A stretch of DNA of 64,000 nt from Agrobacterium vitis (GTDB taxonomy: Bacteria; Pseudomonadota; Alphaproteobacteria; Rhizobiales; Rhizobiaceae), in NCBI RefSeq assembly GCF_037039395.1, contig NZ_CP146244.1, positions 1,153,501 to 1,217,500 of the forward strand. The letters are read 5' to 3'. Positions 1 to 9,691 of this stretch are shown piece by piece (within the stretch, counting starts at the first letter, position 1; each line of letters opens with the position of its first letter). The position numbers were made by a program, and so were the translations under genes. The notes under the pieces are model-generated. The model saw only the letters and a list, made by a program, of their open reading frames with translations, was not told the DNA's origin and did no database searches.

Positions 1-3
1 TCT

Positions 4-1740
4 TTACGCGATAATCTTCAAGAGCAGGCTTCCCGCCGCCAGATAATCGCCTTCGCTGGCAATGAGACTGACGGTGCCGGCTGATGTCGCGATGATCTGC
101 GTCTCCATCTTCATCGCCTCCATAACAGCGAGAAGATCACCTGCCTGAACTTGATCTCCGTCCGTCACCTTGAAGGATTGAACCGTGCCGGACACCGGCG
201 CGGTGATCGCGCCTTTTTCCGGCGTATTTGCCGCATCGCCTGTAGCTGCCGGTCCGGCATTGACTGACAGACTGCCAAGGCCCGCGAGAAGCTGGGCCGG
301 AATGCCGAGGGCATGGCGCTTGCCATCGATTTCCACATGGGTGCGGATCAGCGACGTGTCGGCGGCTGGCTCCGGTCGCATGGCCGCCTCGGGCATGGCG
401 GCGAAATCGGTCTCGATCCAACGGGTATGGACCTTGAAGCCGTCGGTGCCGATGAAATCGGCGGTTTCCATGGCGGCACGGTGGAAGGGCAGCACGGTTG
501 CCACACCTTCGATCTGGAATTCCTTCAGGGCGCGTCTTGCCCTTTGCAAGGCTTGCTCGCGGGTGGCACCGGTAACGATCAGCTTGGCCATCAGCGAATC
601 GTAGACGCCGGGAATGGTTGAGCCGGTATCGACGCCACTATCGAGCCGTACACCGGGGCCTGATGGGGACGCAAACCGGGTGATCGTGCCAGGCGTTGGC
701 AGAAAGCCGCGACCCGGATCTTCGGCATTGATGCGAAACTCAATGGAATGGCCGCGTGGAACCGGTGTTTCCGTGATTGCCAACGGCAGGCCTTCTGCAA
801 TGCGGAACTGTTCGATGACGAGGTCGATGCCAGTGGTTTCTTCCGTCACCGGATGCTCGACCTGCAGCCGGGTGTTCACCTCGAGGAAGGAAATCGTGCC
901 GTCAACGCCCAGCAGGAATTCCACCGTTCCCGCGCCGCTATAGCCCGCTGCCGCGCAGATCGCTTTTGCGGCATCATGGATGGATTGGCGTTGAGCATCG
1001 GAGAGGAAAGGGGCTGGGGCTTCTTCCACCAGTTTCTGGTTTCGTCGCTGCAAGGAGCAATCGCGGGTGCCGAGCACCAGCACGGTGCCGTGCTTATCGG
1101 CAATCACTTGCGCCTCGATATGGCGAGGCCGGTCGAGGAAGCGTTCCAGGAAGCATTCGCCCCGGCCAAAAGCGACTGTAGCTTCGCGCACAGCCGATGC
1201 GTAAAGCTCTGGGATTTCCTCCATTTTCCAGGCGACTTTCAAGCCACGCCCACCGCCACCATGGGCAGCCTTGATGGCGACCGGCAGGCCGTGACGCTCG
1301 GCAAAGGCAATCACCTCCTCGGCGGTGTCCACCGGCCCATCGCTGCCTGCCACCAGTGGCGCTCCGACGCTGGTGGCAATCCGCCGTGCCTCGACCTTGT
1401 CGCCCAGCGCTTCGATAACCTGCGGATCGGGGCCGATCCAGGTCAGACCAGCATCGATCACCGCACGGGCGAATTCGGCGCGCTCCGACAGAAAGCCGTA
1501 GCCGGGATGGACGGCGTCCGCGCCGGATCGTTTGGCAATGTCGATCAGCTTGACGATATCGAGATAAGTCTCTGATGGCTTGGCGCCGGATAGCCCATAG
1601 GCCTCATCGGCAAGCTGGACGAACAGCGCGTCGATATCCGGATCGGCATAGACTGCGACGGATTGCAGCCCGTAATCGCGACAGGCGCGGATGATGCGAA
1701 CGGCGATTTCGCCCCGGTTGGCGATCAGCACTTTCTTCAT
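4..1740 (-). CDS. Biotin carboxylase with C-terminal biotin carrier domain
   Basis: This 578-aa protein should carboxylate biotin with ATP and bicarbonate and carry it on its own swinging arm. The biotin carboxylase part fills about residues 1-445: [10 protein letters not shown] at 7-16, ATP-grasp loop GGGGRG at 161-166, [10 protein letters not shown] at 287-296. A linker leads to a carrier domain with biotin motif EAMKMET, the acceptor Lys near 544. The start has AGGAG just upstream. It is the last gene of a minus-strand operon behind a fused PxpB-PxpC protein. That fold is also the carboxyltransferase fold of urea carboxylase, so the carboxyl group probably goes to a lactam or amide rather than to an acyl-CoA (inference). 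No acyl-CoA carboxyltransferase beta subunit is nearby. The gene is complete; its stop lies at the window edge. Confidence 0.9.
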   Translation of the reverse strand: MKKVLIANRGEIAVRIIRACRDYGLQSVAVYADPDIDALFVQLADEAYGLSGAKPSETYLDIVKLIDIAKRSGADAVHPGYGFLSERAEFARAVIDAGLTWIGPDPQVIEALGDKVEARRIATSVGAPLVAGSDGPVDTAEEVIAFAERHGLPVAIKAAHGGGGRGLKVAWKMEEIPELYASAVREATVAFGRGECFLERFLDRPRHIEAQVIADKHGTVLVLGTRDCSLQRRNQKLVEEAPAPFLSDAQRQSIHDAAKAICAAAGYSGAGTVEFLLGVDGTISFLEVNTRLQVEHPVTEETTGIDLVIEQFRIAEGLPLAITETPVPRGHSIEFRINAEDPGRGFLPTPGTITRFASPSGPGVRLDSGVDTGSTIPGVYDSLMAKLIVTGATREQALQRARRALKEFQIEGVATVLPFHRAAMETADFIGTDGFKVHTRWIETDFAAMPEAAMRPEPAADTSLIRTHVEIDGKRHALGIPAQLLAGLGSLSVNAGPAATGDAANTPEKGAITAPVSGTVQSFKVTDGDQVQAGDLLAVMEAMKMETQIIATSAGTVSLIASEGDYLAAGSLLLKIIA

Positions 1741-1760
1741 CGGTGTCTCCTCTTTTATCG

Positions 1761-3404
1761 TTATGCGTTCGCGGCTGGGGCATCGACATGGTTGGGGGCA
1801 AGGGTGGGGGCGATGTCTGCAAAAGGGGCAATGGGCCGAAAGCGGATGCTGGCATTGATCGGAATCTGTCCCGCAAGATCCAGATGATATTCGGCAACCG
1901 TGCCGATAACAGGATAGCCACCGGTCAGCGGATGGTCGGCAAGAAACAACACCGGCTGGCCGCTATGCGGCACCTGAATGGCGCCGGTGGCGGTGCCTTC
2001 GCTCGGCAGTTCAGCGCTGTCGATCCGTTCCAGCGCCACGTCGCCCGCAAGCCGGATGCCGATGCGGCTGGATTGCGGCGTCACCTGCCAAAGCTGGTCC
2101 GTCAGTGTCGCCAGACCCCTTTCGGTAAACCAGTCGGTGCGCGGTCCAAGCACGACATCCAGCGTGACGATGTCGCCTGCGCTTGGCAGGCTCTCCGGCG
2201 GAGATTCATGCAGCGAAACCGCAGTGAGCCCTTCGCTGCCGCCCTTCAGCGTTAAAACCGTGCCTGCTGTCACCGGTTCAGGGCCGACCACGGCCAGCGT
2301 ATCCGTGGCATAGCTGCCCAGCACCGGCTGGACCGCAAAGCCACCCCGCACGGCAAGATAGCTGCGCATGCCCCGTGGGGGCTGGCCAAGGCTGACGGTA
2401 TCGCCGGGTTCCAGCGAAATCGGCTGATAGGTTTCAGCCTGCATGACCCGGCCAGAGGCATCCCGAATATGGACCGGGCAGGGCGCACCGGTCAGCGCGA
2501 TGACGGCGCTTCTATCGCTTTCAAAGGAAAAGCCACCAAGCGTGATTTCCAGACACGGAAAGCCAGCCGGATTGCCCACCACGCGATTGGCAGCCTTCAA
2601 GGCCCCCTGGTCCAGAGCACCGGAGGCGGAAACGCCCTGGCCTGTCTGGCCAAGACGGCCAAGGTCCTGAAATACCGCAGGCATGGGGGCGGCAAGCACG
2701 GTGAAATGCCCCGCGCCATTCGCATCGGAAAGCTCATCAGACGGATTGGCAGGGGCTGCTGCGCTTGCCGTAACGGCAACCGGATGGACTGATTTCGCCA
2801 TATCGGTGAAGCGCACCTGATAGCCGGGCTGAAACAGTGCTGGAGGATCGCGGCTGAGATCCCACATTTTTACCGGTGTGAGGCCGATGATTTGCCAGCC
2901 GCCGGGGCTGGCCTGCGGATAGACCCCGCTGAAGGCGCCTGCCAATGCCACAGCGCCAGCAGGAATGCGGGTGCGCGGGCTTTTGCGGCGCGGCACATGC
3001 AAGTCAGGGTCGCCACCGACGAGATAGCCGAAGCCCGGCGCAAAGCCACAAAAAGCAACCGTGAACGTGCTTTCCGTATGGCGGCGGATAACCTCTTCCA
3101 CGGCAAGCCCGGTCAAGTCCGCCACGTCGGCCAGATCTTCGCCGTCATAGTGTACCGGTATTTCGACCAGATGATCTGAGGGTGCCAGTTTGGCCGAAAG
3201 GTCGCGGGTGCTGACCTCAGATGCCAGGGCTTCCGCTCGGATCGTCTGCGGGCGAAACCGGATCATCAAGGTGCGGGCGGCCGGCACCATTTCATCGATA
3301 CCGGGGACGGGGCTTGCCTGAAGCGAGGCGAACAAAGCCAGGGTCTCATCGAGATCGGCAAGCTCGACCAGCATCGTCGTCAGGCTGACGGGGAGAAAGC
3401 GCAT
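1761..3404 (-). CDS. Fused PxpB-PxpC (KipI-KipA) carboxyltransferase/5-oxoprolinase subunit
   Basis: Residues 1-about 225 are a KipI/PxpB domain, with [18 protein letters not shown] and SPGGW motifs. Residues about 245-547 are a KipA/PxpC domain, with [20 protein letters not shown] at its start. In Bacillus and most bacteria these are two proteins of the 5-oxoprolinase PxpABC; here they are one chain of 547 aa. The Met at 3404 is chosen because a GAGG ribosome site sits 5 bases upstream and the domain begins there. It overlaps the upstream gene's stop region by a few bases, so translation is probably coupled. An in-frame Met further upstream (3479) would lie inside the DUF1445 gene and has no homology. 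Neighbouring pxpA and biotin carboxylase suggest ATP- and biotin-dependent opening of a cyclic amide (inference). Confidence 0.88.
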   Translation of the reverse strand: MRFLPVSLTTMLVELADLDETLALFASLQASPVPGIDEMVPAARTLMIRFRPQTIRAEALASEVSTRDLSAKLAPSDHLVEIPVHYDGEDLADVADLTGLAVEEVIRRHTESTFTVAFCGFAPGFGYLVGGDPDLHVPRRKSPRTRIPAGAVALAGAFSGVYPQASPGGWQIIGLTPVKMWDLSRDPPALFQPGYQVRFTDMAKSVHPVAVTASAAAPANPSDELSDANGAGHFTVLAAPMPAVFQDLGRLGQTGQGVSASGALDQGALKAANRVVGNPAGFPCLEITLGGFSFESDRSAVIALTGAPCPVHIRDASGRVMQAETYQPISLEPGDTVSLGQPPRGMRSYLAVRGGFAVQPVLGSYATDTLAVVGPEPVTAGTVLTLKGGSEGLTAVSLHESPPESLPSAGDIVTLDVVLGPRTDWFTERGLATLTDQLWQVTPQSSRIGIRLAGDVALERIDSAELPSEGTATGAIQVPHSGQPVLFLADHPLTGGYPVIGTVAEYHLDLAGQIPINASIRFRPIAPFADIAPTLAPNHVDAPAANA

Positions 3405-3411
3405 CGGAACC

Positions 3412-4218
3412 TCAGGCGTGATAGGCGGAATCGGGAATGTCGGTGATGAACATATGGCCGGGCGCATGGGTGATGGCAAAGGGGACGCCCGACGCCATCA
3501 CGGCTGCTTGCGGGGTGACGCCACAGGCCCAGAACACCGGCACTTCACCCGGCTCAATGCGGACGGGATCACCGAATTGCGGCTTGGCCAGATCTAAAAT
3601 GCCGATCTGTTCCGGCGCGCCGACATGAACCGGCGCACCATGCACCGCCGGGAACCGACCGGAAATCGTCGCGGCATCGGCAACCCGCGAGGCTGGGATT
3701 GGCCGCATCGACACCACCATATTGCCATGCAAACGGCCTGCCGGGCGGCAGGGCTGATTGGTCAGATACATCGGCACATTGCTTTTATCAGTCATGTGGC
3801 GGATCTCGATACCCGCTTCCACCATCGGCGTCTCGAAGGTGAAGCTGCATCCGATCAGGAAGCTGACGAGATCGGGATGCTCGGCCCAGGCGGCGGTGGC
3901 ATCGGGTGTTTCCTCGGCCAGCTTGCCATCGCGCCAGATCCGGTAGAGCGGCAAATCGGTGCGCAGATCCGCGCCCTTGGCGAGCTCCGTCAGATGCGAA
4001 CCGGGATCGGAGACGTCAAGGACCGGGCAGGCCTTGGGATTGCGCTGCGCATAGAGCAGGAAATCAAAGGCCCAGTCGCGTGGCAGGACGATCATATTGG
4101 CCTGGGTAAAGCCGGGGGCGACACCGGACGTCGGCTCCACAGCGCCATTGCGATACCGGGTGCGGGCGGCACGCGCCGGTTCGACATCCCAATGCGCCAG
4201 ATGCTTCAAGGCAATCAT
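3412..4218 (-). CDS. DUF1445 protein, D-glutamate cyclase-type putative hydro-lyase (YcsI-like)
   Basis: A 268-aa protein of the YcsI/DUF1445 family, recognised by [20 protein letters not shown] near residue 35 and [12 protein letters not shown] near 64. The related vertebrate D-glutamate cyclase interconverts D-glutamate and 5-oxo-D-proline. In Bacillus subtilis ycsI lies beside ycsF (pxpA), ycsG, kipI and kipA, exactly the partners seen here. A role in supplying or draining 5-oxoproline for the downstream PxpABC-like proteins is therefore likely, but the activity of this bacterial branch is inferred from the family. GAGAGG precedes the start. The end nearly touches the start of the PxpBC gene, so the two are probably co-translated. 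Confidence 0.85.
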   Translation of the reverse strand: MIALKHLAHWDVEPARAARTRYRNGAVEPTSGVAPGFTQANMIVLPRDWAFDFLLYAQRNPKACPVLDVSDPGSHLTELAKGADLRTDLPLYRIWRDGKLAEETPDATAAWAEHPDLVSFLIGCSFTFETPMVEAGIEIRHMTDKSNVPMYLTNQPCRPAGRLHGNMVVSMRPIPASRVADAATISGRFPAVHGAPVHVGAPEQIGILDLAKPQFGDPVRIEPGEVPVFWACGVTPQAAVMASGVPFAITHAPGHMFITDIPDSAYHA

Positions 4219-4229
4219 CGCCTCTCTTC

Positions 4230-4994
4230 CTATGCTGTTAGAAACGGTTGGACGGCAATGCCCTCAGCCTCGAATCGCCTGCGGATTTCCTGGGCAATGG
4301 CGACGGCGCCGGGGCTGTCGCCATGCACACAGATTGATTGCGCGTCCACCTTGATCACGCTGCCATCGATGGCTTCCAGCGTGCCTTGGCGGGCAAGCTG
4401 CACCATGCGACTGGCGATCTTTTCCGCATCATGCAGAACCGCGCCCGGCTCCCGGCGCGAGACGAGCTGGCCTTGCGGCGTATAGGCGCGGTCGGCAAAG
4501 GCTTCCGCCACGGTGCTCAAGCCCGACGTGCGGGCCAGATCAAGGATGGGTGCGCCTGCGAGACCCATCAGCACCAACGAGGAATCGATAGCCTTGACGG
4601 CATCGATCACCGCCTGGCCCTGACGGGCATCATTGGCGATCCGGTTATACAGCGCCCCATGCGGCTTGACATAAGTAACTGAGGTGCCAGCGGCAGCCGC
4701 CATGCCTTTCAGCGCGCCGATCTGGTAGATCACGTCGGCGATCAGCTCTTCACTGGTCACGTCCATGTCGCGCCGGCCAAAGCCGACGCGGTCGGGGTAG
4801 GAAACATGGGCGCCAATCGATACGCCGTTTTCAGCGGCAGCCTTGACGGTTTTCCAGATGCCGGACGGGTCGCCCGCATGAAAGCCGCAGGCAATATTGG
4901 CACTGGAAACCACGGCCAGCATGGCGCTATCGTCGCCCATGCTCCATGCGCCGTAGCTTTCCCCAAGGTCGCTGTTGAGATCGATGGCAGCCAT
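4230..4994 (-). CDS. pxpA: LamB/YcsF family protein, 5-oxoprolinase subunit A-like
   Basis: A 254-aa YcsF/LamB-family protein, the usual length. It begins [11 protein letters not shown] and continues with [14 protein letters not shown] (about 30-43), [15 protein letters not shown] (about 62-76) and [10 protein letters not shown] (about 108-117), all family hallmarks with acidic and His residues of the presumed metal or substrate site. In PxpABC this subunit completes ATP-dependent hydrolysis of 5-oxoproline to glutamate. A strong AAGGAAGGAA ribosome site precedes the ATG. Only about 10 bases separate it from the DUF1445 gene downstream. A second paralogue lies at 14537. Confidence 0.9.
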   Translation of the reverse strand: MAAIDLNSDLGESYGAWSMGDDSAMLAVVSSANIACGFHAGDPSGIWKTVKAAAENGVSIGAHVSYPDRVGFGRRDMDVTSEELIADVIYQIGALKGMAAAAGTSVTYVKPHGALYNRIANDARQGQAVIDAVKAIDSSLVLMGLAGAPILDLARTSGLSTVAEAFADRAYTPQGQLVSRREPGAVLHDAEKIASRMVQLARQGTLEAIDGSVIKVDAQSICVHGDSPGAVAIAQEIRRRFEAEGIAVQPFLTA

Positions 4995-5026
4995 GTGCGT
5001 TCCTTCCTTGTTTAAAGGTTCAGCGT

Positions 5027-6304
5027 TTACAGCCCGAGCAGGGCGAAGATTGGCCCGACCGATTTATAAGCCATGTACCATGTCAGCGCGCAGGTGAGGA
5101 CACCGAGGACCAAGAGCCAGCGCGGATAGCGATAGCCGCCCATCAGGTCGGAGCGCGCCCAGGCGGCATAGATGAAGATCGACAGGCCGATAGGCAGGAT
5201 CAATCCGTTCAGGCCACCAACGAAGACCAGCATTTGCGCGGGCGGGGTGGTGATGATGATGTAGAAGAACAGCGAAATGGCGATGAATGCCACGGTGGCG
5301 AGATTGCGCGCCCGCTCACTCATATCCTGTTTGAAGGCGGTCAGGAACGAGACCGATGTGTAGGCTGCGCCGATGACGCTGGTGATGGCTGCGGCCCAGA
5401 AAATGACGCCGAACAGGCGAAGACCGATGTTACCGGCTGCACTCTGGAAGGCTTGCGCGGCCGGATTGGCGCTTTTGCCGGAAATGTCGATGACCACGCC
5501 GCTGGCGACGACGCCAAGCACAGCCAAAAACAGCACATAACGCATGACGCCCGTCACGGCGATGCCGGTCAGGGCGGCGCGGTTGACGGCACCGAGATTT
5601 TCAATGCCGACGGTGCCCTTGTCCAGCAGGCGATGCGCACCGGAATAGGTGATGTAACCGCCAACCGTGCCGCCGACAATGGTGGTGATGGTGGCAAAAT
5701 TGATTGTGTCGGGCAGTATCGTCTGGCGCAGTGCCTCAAACAGTGGCGGGCCGGATACATAGGCGACAAACAGCGTCAGGGCGATCATCAGCAAGCCAGC
5801 GACGATGATGAAGCGGTCAATTGCCAGCCCTGCGCGCTTCGATAGGAAAATGCCAATGGAGAGCAGGGCGCTGAGTGCGCCACCCCATTTCGGGTCAAGG
5901 CCCAGCATGGCGTTGAGGCCAAGGCCGGTGCCGCCGATATTGCCGATATTGAAGAACAGCCCGCCGATAATGACCAGAACGGCAAGTAGATAGCCGGAGC
6001 CGGGAATGGCGGCATTGGCAATGTCAGAAGCGCGCATCCGGGTGAGCGTGACGATCCGCCAGATATTCAGCTGGACGACGAAGTCGATGATGATCGAGGT
6101 CAGGATGCCGAATGCGAAGGCTGCTCCCATGGTCGCGGTAAAGGTGGCTGTCTGGGTAATGAAGCCCGGCCCGATCGCCGATGTTGCCATCAGGAAAACC
6201 GCGGCTGTCAGCGCGGCGCGGCGGGTCTTGGTGGATTGTGGGCCTGAATTGCTTGTCACGGCGATCTTCTGCGGATCGCGCGCTGGGACGTGGTTCTGCG
6301 CCAT
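5027..6304 (-). CDS. Nramp-family transporter (YcsG-like)
   Basis: A 425-aa integral membrane protein with about 11 hydrophobic segments, starting after a hydrophilic leader of about 30 residues. The first membrane segment carries [20 protein letters not shown], the Nramp TM1 region in the YcsG branch. This segment lacks the canonical DPGN metal motif, so transport of Mn2+ or Fe2+ cannot be assumed; related divergent Nramps carry other cations, and an organic substrate is possible. It is the promoter-proximal gene of the pxp-biotin carboxylase operon, matching ycsG in B. subtilis, so it may bring in the cyclic amide or a cofactor metal (inference). GGAG lies upstream of the ATG. It is divergent from a GntR regulator. 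Confidence 0.83.
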   Translation of the reverse strand: MAQNHVPARDPQKIAVTSNSGPQSTKTRRAALTAAVFLMATSAIGPGFITQTATFTATMGAAFAFGILTSIIIDFVVQLNIWRIVTLTRMRASDIANAAIPGSGYLLAVLVIIGGLFFNIGNIGGTGLGLNAMLGLDPKWGGALSALLSIGIFLSKRAGLAIDRFIIVAGLLMIALTLFVAYVSGPPLFEALRQTILPDTINFATITTIVGGTVGGYITYSGAHRLLDKGTVGIENLGAVNRAALTGIAVTGVMRYVLFLAVLGVVASGVVIDISGKSANPAAQAFQSAAGNIGLRLFGVIFWAAAITSVIGAAYTSVSFLTAFKQDMSERARNLATVAFIAISLFFYIIITTPPAQMLVFVGGLNGLILPIGLSIFIYAAWARSDLMGGYRYPRWLLVLGVLTCALTWYMAYKSVGPIFALLGL

Positions 6305-6387
6305 TGGGAGGCTCCATGGTCATCGTCATCCGCCCCTCTGCGGATGATCCATGCAGGCAGTCTGCCACGTTTCACAATTCCGTCAAT

Positions 6388-6400
6388 ATTGTTGAACAAT
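6388..6400. promoter_or_regulatory. Candidate GntR/FCD operator
   Basis: A perfect 6-1-6 palindrome, ATTGTTGAACAAT, lies in the AT-rich divergent intergenic region 84-96 bases upstream of the transporter start. GntR/FCD regulators often bind short palindromes of the TTGT-N-ACAA kind, and such a regulator is encoded next door. The assignment is inference. Confidence 0.45.
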
Positions 6401-6439
6401 TTTATTTTATCGTTCTATCATTCTGTTTATTTGATGAGC

Positions 6440-6486
6440 GACTTGCCCACACCATTGGCAGAACATGCCAATGGTGTGGGCAAGTC
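6440..6486. repeat. Perfect 21-bp inverted repeat with 5-base loop
   Basis: The arms 6440-6460 and 6466-6486 are exact reverse complements over 21 bases around the spacer gaaca. No T-run follows on either strand, so an intrinsic terminator is unlikely. It sits between the divergent Nramp-like operon and the GntR gene, where it could be a large operator, a stable 5'-UTR hairpin, or the footprint of a small mobile palindrome. Confidence 0.9.
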
Positions 6487-6590
6487 TGCCCCGTTTTCCG
6501 CGCTGCCTTGCTCTGCCGGAGGGCATCGGCAATAGTCCCGGCGAAAGATGGCAGCCGTTGAACATGTTCGTGGCTGGGCAAGAGGGACCT

Positions 6591-7256
6591 ATGGCAGACG
6601 AGGATGAGAGCCTTTCGCTGGCGGAACGGCTGGTGACAAAGATCCGCGATCAGCTGATCGCCGGGGAGTTGAAGCCCGGCCAGCGGCTGTCTGAAGCAGC
6701 ACTCAGTACCCGGCTCGACGTGTCACGCAATTCGCTGCGTGAAGCCTTCCGGCTGCTCACCAAGGATGGCTTGCTGCGCCACGAGGCCAATCGCGGTGTG
6801 TTCGTCGCCACTCCCAGCATGGCCTCGATCATCGATATCTACAGGGTGCGGCGGCTGGTGGAATGCAAGGCGCTGGAACAGGCATTTTCCGGCCATCCCG
6901 CCGTCCGACGGATGCGGTTGGCGGTGGAGACGGCGCGGGCCTGCCGCAATAGCCGTGACTGGCTGGGGGTCGGCAGCGCCAATATGCAGTTTCACGCTGC
7001 CATCGTCGATCTCGCCGATAGCAGCCGCCTCAGTGAATTTTATACGCGAATCGCTGCGGAATTACGCTTGAGTTTTGGCCTGCTGGACGATCCGGAACTG
7101 TTACATGCGCCCTTCGTGGAGCTAAATGGCGAAATTCTCGGCCTGCTGGAAGTCGACAAGGCGAAAGAGGCGGCAGCCGCGCTCGATGCCTATCTGGTCC
7201 GCTCCGAGCGCACGGTGTTGGCGGCATTTGCCCGCGCCACGGCGGATGCTGGCTAA
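6591..7256 (+). CDS. GntR family (FCD) transcriptional regulator
   Basis: A 221-aa regulator with an N-terminal winged helix-turn-helix (LAERLVTKIRDQLIAGELKPG, then LSTRLDVSRNSLREAFRLL at about 40-58) and a C-terminal all-helical FCD ligand domain from about residue 85. The ATG at 6591 is preferred because AGAGGG lies just upstream; longer in-frame starts would run through the 21-bp inverted repeat. Divergent placement suggests that it controls the Nramp/pxp/biotin-carboxylase operon, probably in response to an acidic intermediate, since FCD domains usually bind carboxylates through a metal. In B. subtilis the equivalent place is held by KipR, an IclR-type protein. Confidence 0.88.
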   Translation: MADEDESLSLAERLVTKIRDQLIAGELKPGQRLSEAALSTRLDVSRNSLREAFRLLTKDGLLRHEANRGVFVATPSMASIIDIYRVRRLVECKALEQAFSGHPAVRRMRLAVETARACRNSRDWLGVGSANMQFHAAIVDLADSSRLSEFYTRIAAELRLSFGLLDDPELLHAPFVELNGEILGLLEVDKAKEAAAALDAYLVRSERTVLAAFARATADAG

Positions 7257-7721
7257 TCAGAATTCCAGCGCCCGGTTATCGACCACTTCCTTCATCACGA
7301 AGAAGGTTCGGGTTTGCCGCACGCCGGGCAGGGCGATCAGCTGGCTGCCGTGAATGCGGTTGAAATCGGCCATGTCGCCGACCCGGATTTTCAGGAAATA
7401 ATCGAAATCTCCGGCCACCAGATGGCAATCCAGCACGAAATTCAGCTTGGCCACCGCCGTTTCAAAATCGGCAAAGCTCTCGGGCGTTGACCGGTCCAGC
7501 ACCACGCCGACCATGACCAGAGCCGCCCTGTTGACCTTGGCTGGCGCCACCATGGCCCGCACACCGGTGAGATAGCCTTGCGCAAACAGTTTCTGGGTGC
7601 GCCTGTGGCAAGTGGCCGGGCTGATCGAGACCTGCTCTGCCAGTTCGGCATTGGTCAGGCGACCGTTTTTCTGCAACAGACGGATCATTTTCAGGTCGAT
7701 GCGATCCAGCGATTCAGTCAT
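7257..7721 (-). CDS. acdR: Lrp/AsnC family regulator of ACC deaminase
   Basis: A regulator of 154 aa (159 if the Met at 7736 is used). Residues 1-60 hold the AsnC-type helix-turn-helix (LTNAELAEQVSISPATCHRR) and the rest is a RAM effector domain with HLVAGDFDYFLKIRV. Divergent, close linkage to acdS is the standard arrangement of AcdR, which in Pseudomonas and rhizobia activates acdS in response to ACC; its role here follows from that. Its stop codon begins one base after the stop of the convergent GntR gene. Neither candidate start has a strong ribosome site; the second is chosen because the family alignment begins there. Confidence 0.85.
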   Translation of the reverse strand: MTESLDRIDLKMIRLLQKNGRLTNAELAEQVSISPATCHRRTQKLFAQGYLTGVRAMVAPAKVNRAALVMVGVVLDRSTPESFADFETAVAKLNFVLDCHLVAGDFDYFLKIRVGDMADFNRIHGSQLIALPGVRQTRTFFVMKEVVDNRALEF

Positions 7722-7736
7722 GAAAGAAGCTTCCAT

Positions 7737-7883
7737 TTTTAGGGATCAAATAGCAGAATATGCACCTATTATTTCTAGAAAATTGAAATATAGCGCGTTT
7801 CATATTGCAACTTAGAAAGCACCTTTCACATTCAAAAGTCTAGCATCCGGGCATTATCAACCACCATTTTCAATGAGGATGCC
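7737..7883. promoter_or_regulatory. acdR-acdS divergent promoter region
   Basis: This AT-rich 147-base region holds a perfect 10-bp palindrome TTTCTAGAAA at 7772-7781. GAGGA before acdS gives a good ribosome site. Lrp-type activators bind degenerate AT-rich inverted repeats, so this is where AcdR would act. No exact Lrp box could be proven by eye. Confidence 0.4.
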
Positions 7884-8897
7884 ATGCTCGACGCTTTTGA
7901 ACGTTACCCGCTGACCTTCGGCCCCACACCAATCGAGAAGCTGGAGCGGCTGACCGATCATCTCGGCGGCAAGGTTCAGCTTTACGCTAAGCGGGACGAT
8001 TGCAATTCGGGTCTGGCCTTTGGCGGCAACAAGCTGCGCAAGCTGGAATATATCATCCCGGATGCCGTTGCCTCAGGTGCCGATACGCTGGTGTCGATTG
8101 GCGGCGTCCAGTCCAACCATACCCGCATGGTGGCAGCTGTCGCTGCCAAGATCGGCTTCAAATGCCGTCTCGTGCAGGAAGCCTGGGTGCCGCATGAGGA
8201 TGCGGTTTACGACCGGGTCGGCAATATTATGCTGTCGCGCATCATGGGTGCGGATGTGCGGCTGGTCGATGACGGATTCGATATCGGCATCCGCCGCAGC
8301 TGGGAGGAGGCGATTGAAGAAGTGAAGGCGGCGGGCGGCAAGCCTTATGCTATTCCGGCTGGTGCCTCCGTGCATAAATATGGTGGGCTGGGCTATGTCG
8401 GCTTTGCCGAGGAAGTGCGGGCGCAGGAAGCGGCATTGGGATTCGCGTTCGATTATATTGTCGTCTGCACTGTGACCGGTTCAACCCATGCCGGCATGGC
8501 GGTTGGCTTTGCCAAGGATGGCCGCGCCGACCATGTTATTGGCATCGATGCCTCCTTCACCCCGGATCAAACCCGCACCCAGGTGCTGGAAATTGCCCAG
8601 CGCACAGCGGATCTGGTCAAGCTTGGCCGTGACATGCGTCAGGAAGACATTGTTCTGGTCGAGGATTATGCCTATCCGGTTTACGGCGTCCCTTCGGAAG
8701 AAACCAAGGATGCCATTCGTCTTGTGGGGCGTCTGGAAGGAATGATCACCGATCCCGTCTATGAGGGGAAATCCATGCAAGGCATGATCGATCTGGTGAA
8801 GAAGGGGTATTTCCCGGAAGGTTCTAAAGTGCTCTACGCCCATCTTGGCGGAGCGCCGGCCCTGAACGGCTATGGGTATGCGTTTCGCAACGGCTGA
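7884..8897 (+). CDS. acdS: 1-aminocyclopropane-1-carboxylate deaminase
   Basis: A 337-aa PLP enzyme that cleaves ACC, the plant ethylene precursor, to 2-oxobutyrate and ammonia. The length and nearly every motif match known AcdS: FGGNK with the PLP Lys at 50, [11 protein letters not shown] at about 72-82, VTGSTHAGM. The two residues that separate true ACC deaminase from D-cysteine desulfhydrase are present: Glu in DPVYEGKSM and Leu in [11 protein letters not shown]. Plant-associated bacteria use it to lower root ethylene and to gain nitrogen. It is monocistronic, followed by a convergent hairpin. Confidence 0.95.
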   Translation: MLDAFERYPLTFGPTPIEKLERLTDHLGGKVQLYAKRDDCNSGLAFGGNKLRKLEYIIPDAVASGADTLVSIGGVQSNHTRMVAAVAAKIGFKCRLVQEAWVPHEDAVYDRVGNIMLSRIMGADVRLVDDGFDIGIRRSWEEAIEEVKAAGGKPYAIPAGASVHKYGGLGYVGFAEEVRAQEAALGFAFDYIVVCTVTGSTHAGMAVGFAKDGRADHVIGIDASFTPDQTRTQVLEIAQRTADLVKLGRDMRQEDIVLVEDYAYPVYGVPSEETKDAIRLVGRLEGMITDPVYEGKSMQGMIDLVKKGYFPEGSKVLYAHLGGAPALNGYGYAFRNG

Positions 8898-8912
8898 AAC
8901 CATCAGCTAGAC

Positions 8913-8935
8913 GACCGGCCCGAAAAGGGCCGGTC
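8913..8935. terminator. Convergent hairpin after acdS
   Basis: The 9-bp stem gaccggccc / gggccggtc closes a gaaaa loop. It lies between the stop of acdS and the stop of the minus-strand small gene, with no long T-run. It probably serves as a bidirectional terminator. Confidence 0.6.
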
Positions 8936-8945
8936 CGTAGACATT

Positions 8946-9419
8946 TCAGCCGCGAACGCCAGCCTTCTTGGGGGCAAAGGCGACGCGGGTTGTGGTGGTC
9001 GCAGTTGGCATCCGCTCTACCGGGCGGCGGTTGCTGTTGGCCGAGACGGTGCGCATGCCGACCGGACGAATAATGGTCTTGGCTGCCACGGGACGGGCTA
9101 CGGGCGTGGGCGCCGGTGCGGGCGCAGCCTTGGCCTTCTGGGCCAGCGTGACCCAGCGCATGATCGCTTCGAAAGCATGGCGGCCTTCGCGGCGCGCGGT
9201 GACCAGGCCGTCTTCGCTGAGCAGACAGGTGGCGCCGATTTCTTTCCAGTTCGGACGGCCGCCATGCAAAGGCGGGGTGGCCTGACGAACGATCAGCCCG
9301 AGCATATAGCTGCGCAAATTCTGGTAATCGGATTTGGCAAGCGCCGGCGCAAGCCGCACTTCGCAAAAGGTTTCGATTTTCCGATGAAATACCGGAGCGG
9401 AAGGGGTCAATCTTGGCAT
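8946..9419 (-). CDS. Hypothetical protein, 157 aa, basic C-terminal tail
   Basis: I do not recognise a function with certainty. Residues 1-about 95 look like a folded domain (RKIETFCEVRLAPALAKSDY near 13-32, GRPNWKEIGATCLLSEDGL near 54-72). The rest is an Ala/Pro/Arg/Thr-rich, probably disordered, strongly basic tail. The N-terminal part faintly recalls the first domain of some larger rhizobial integrase-like proteins, so this could be a truncated relic or a stand-alone DNA-associated protein. Overlapping reading frames on both strands here lack homology features. Codon use is like its neighbours. Confidence 0.5.
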   Translation of the reverse strand: MPRLTPSAPVFHRKIETFCEVRLAPALAKSDYQNLRSYMLGLIVRQATPPLHGGRPNWKEIGATCLLSEDGLVTARREGRHAFEAIMRWVTLAQKAKAAPAPAPTPVARPVAAKTIIRPVGMRTVSANSNRRPVERMPTATTTTRVAFAPKKAGVRG

Positions 9420-9691
9420 AATACTCGCAACTCATGAATGGCCCGGCGGTGAGATGCCGGGGTGGCGCTGCTACAGCATAATCGGCCCGACCGCAAGCGA
9501 TTGGGTTGAAAATTATGCAGTATATTGAATATGTTACAGCGTGACGCTGGTGTCGTCGCCGACGCATCGCGCTGTAAGACATGGATGTTAAAATAGTGTT
9601 TCATCAGCCAGAGGGAGAGACCGCGAAGCAGCGGTCAATCACCTGCGAACCGATAGGGGAGCGCCGCTTTACGACTGTCAGGGTGTCTTAG

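Noticed and set aside
9534..9577. 8-bp inverted repeat ttacagcg / cgctgtaa with a 28-base loop
   Set aside because: A short stem with a large loop in a region with no clear promoter; chance is likely.
8824..9582. 252-codon minus-strand frame overlapping the 157-aa gene
   Set aside because: It runs through the convergent hairpin and into the end of acdS, and its composition is not protein-like.
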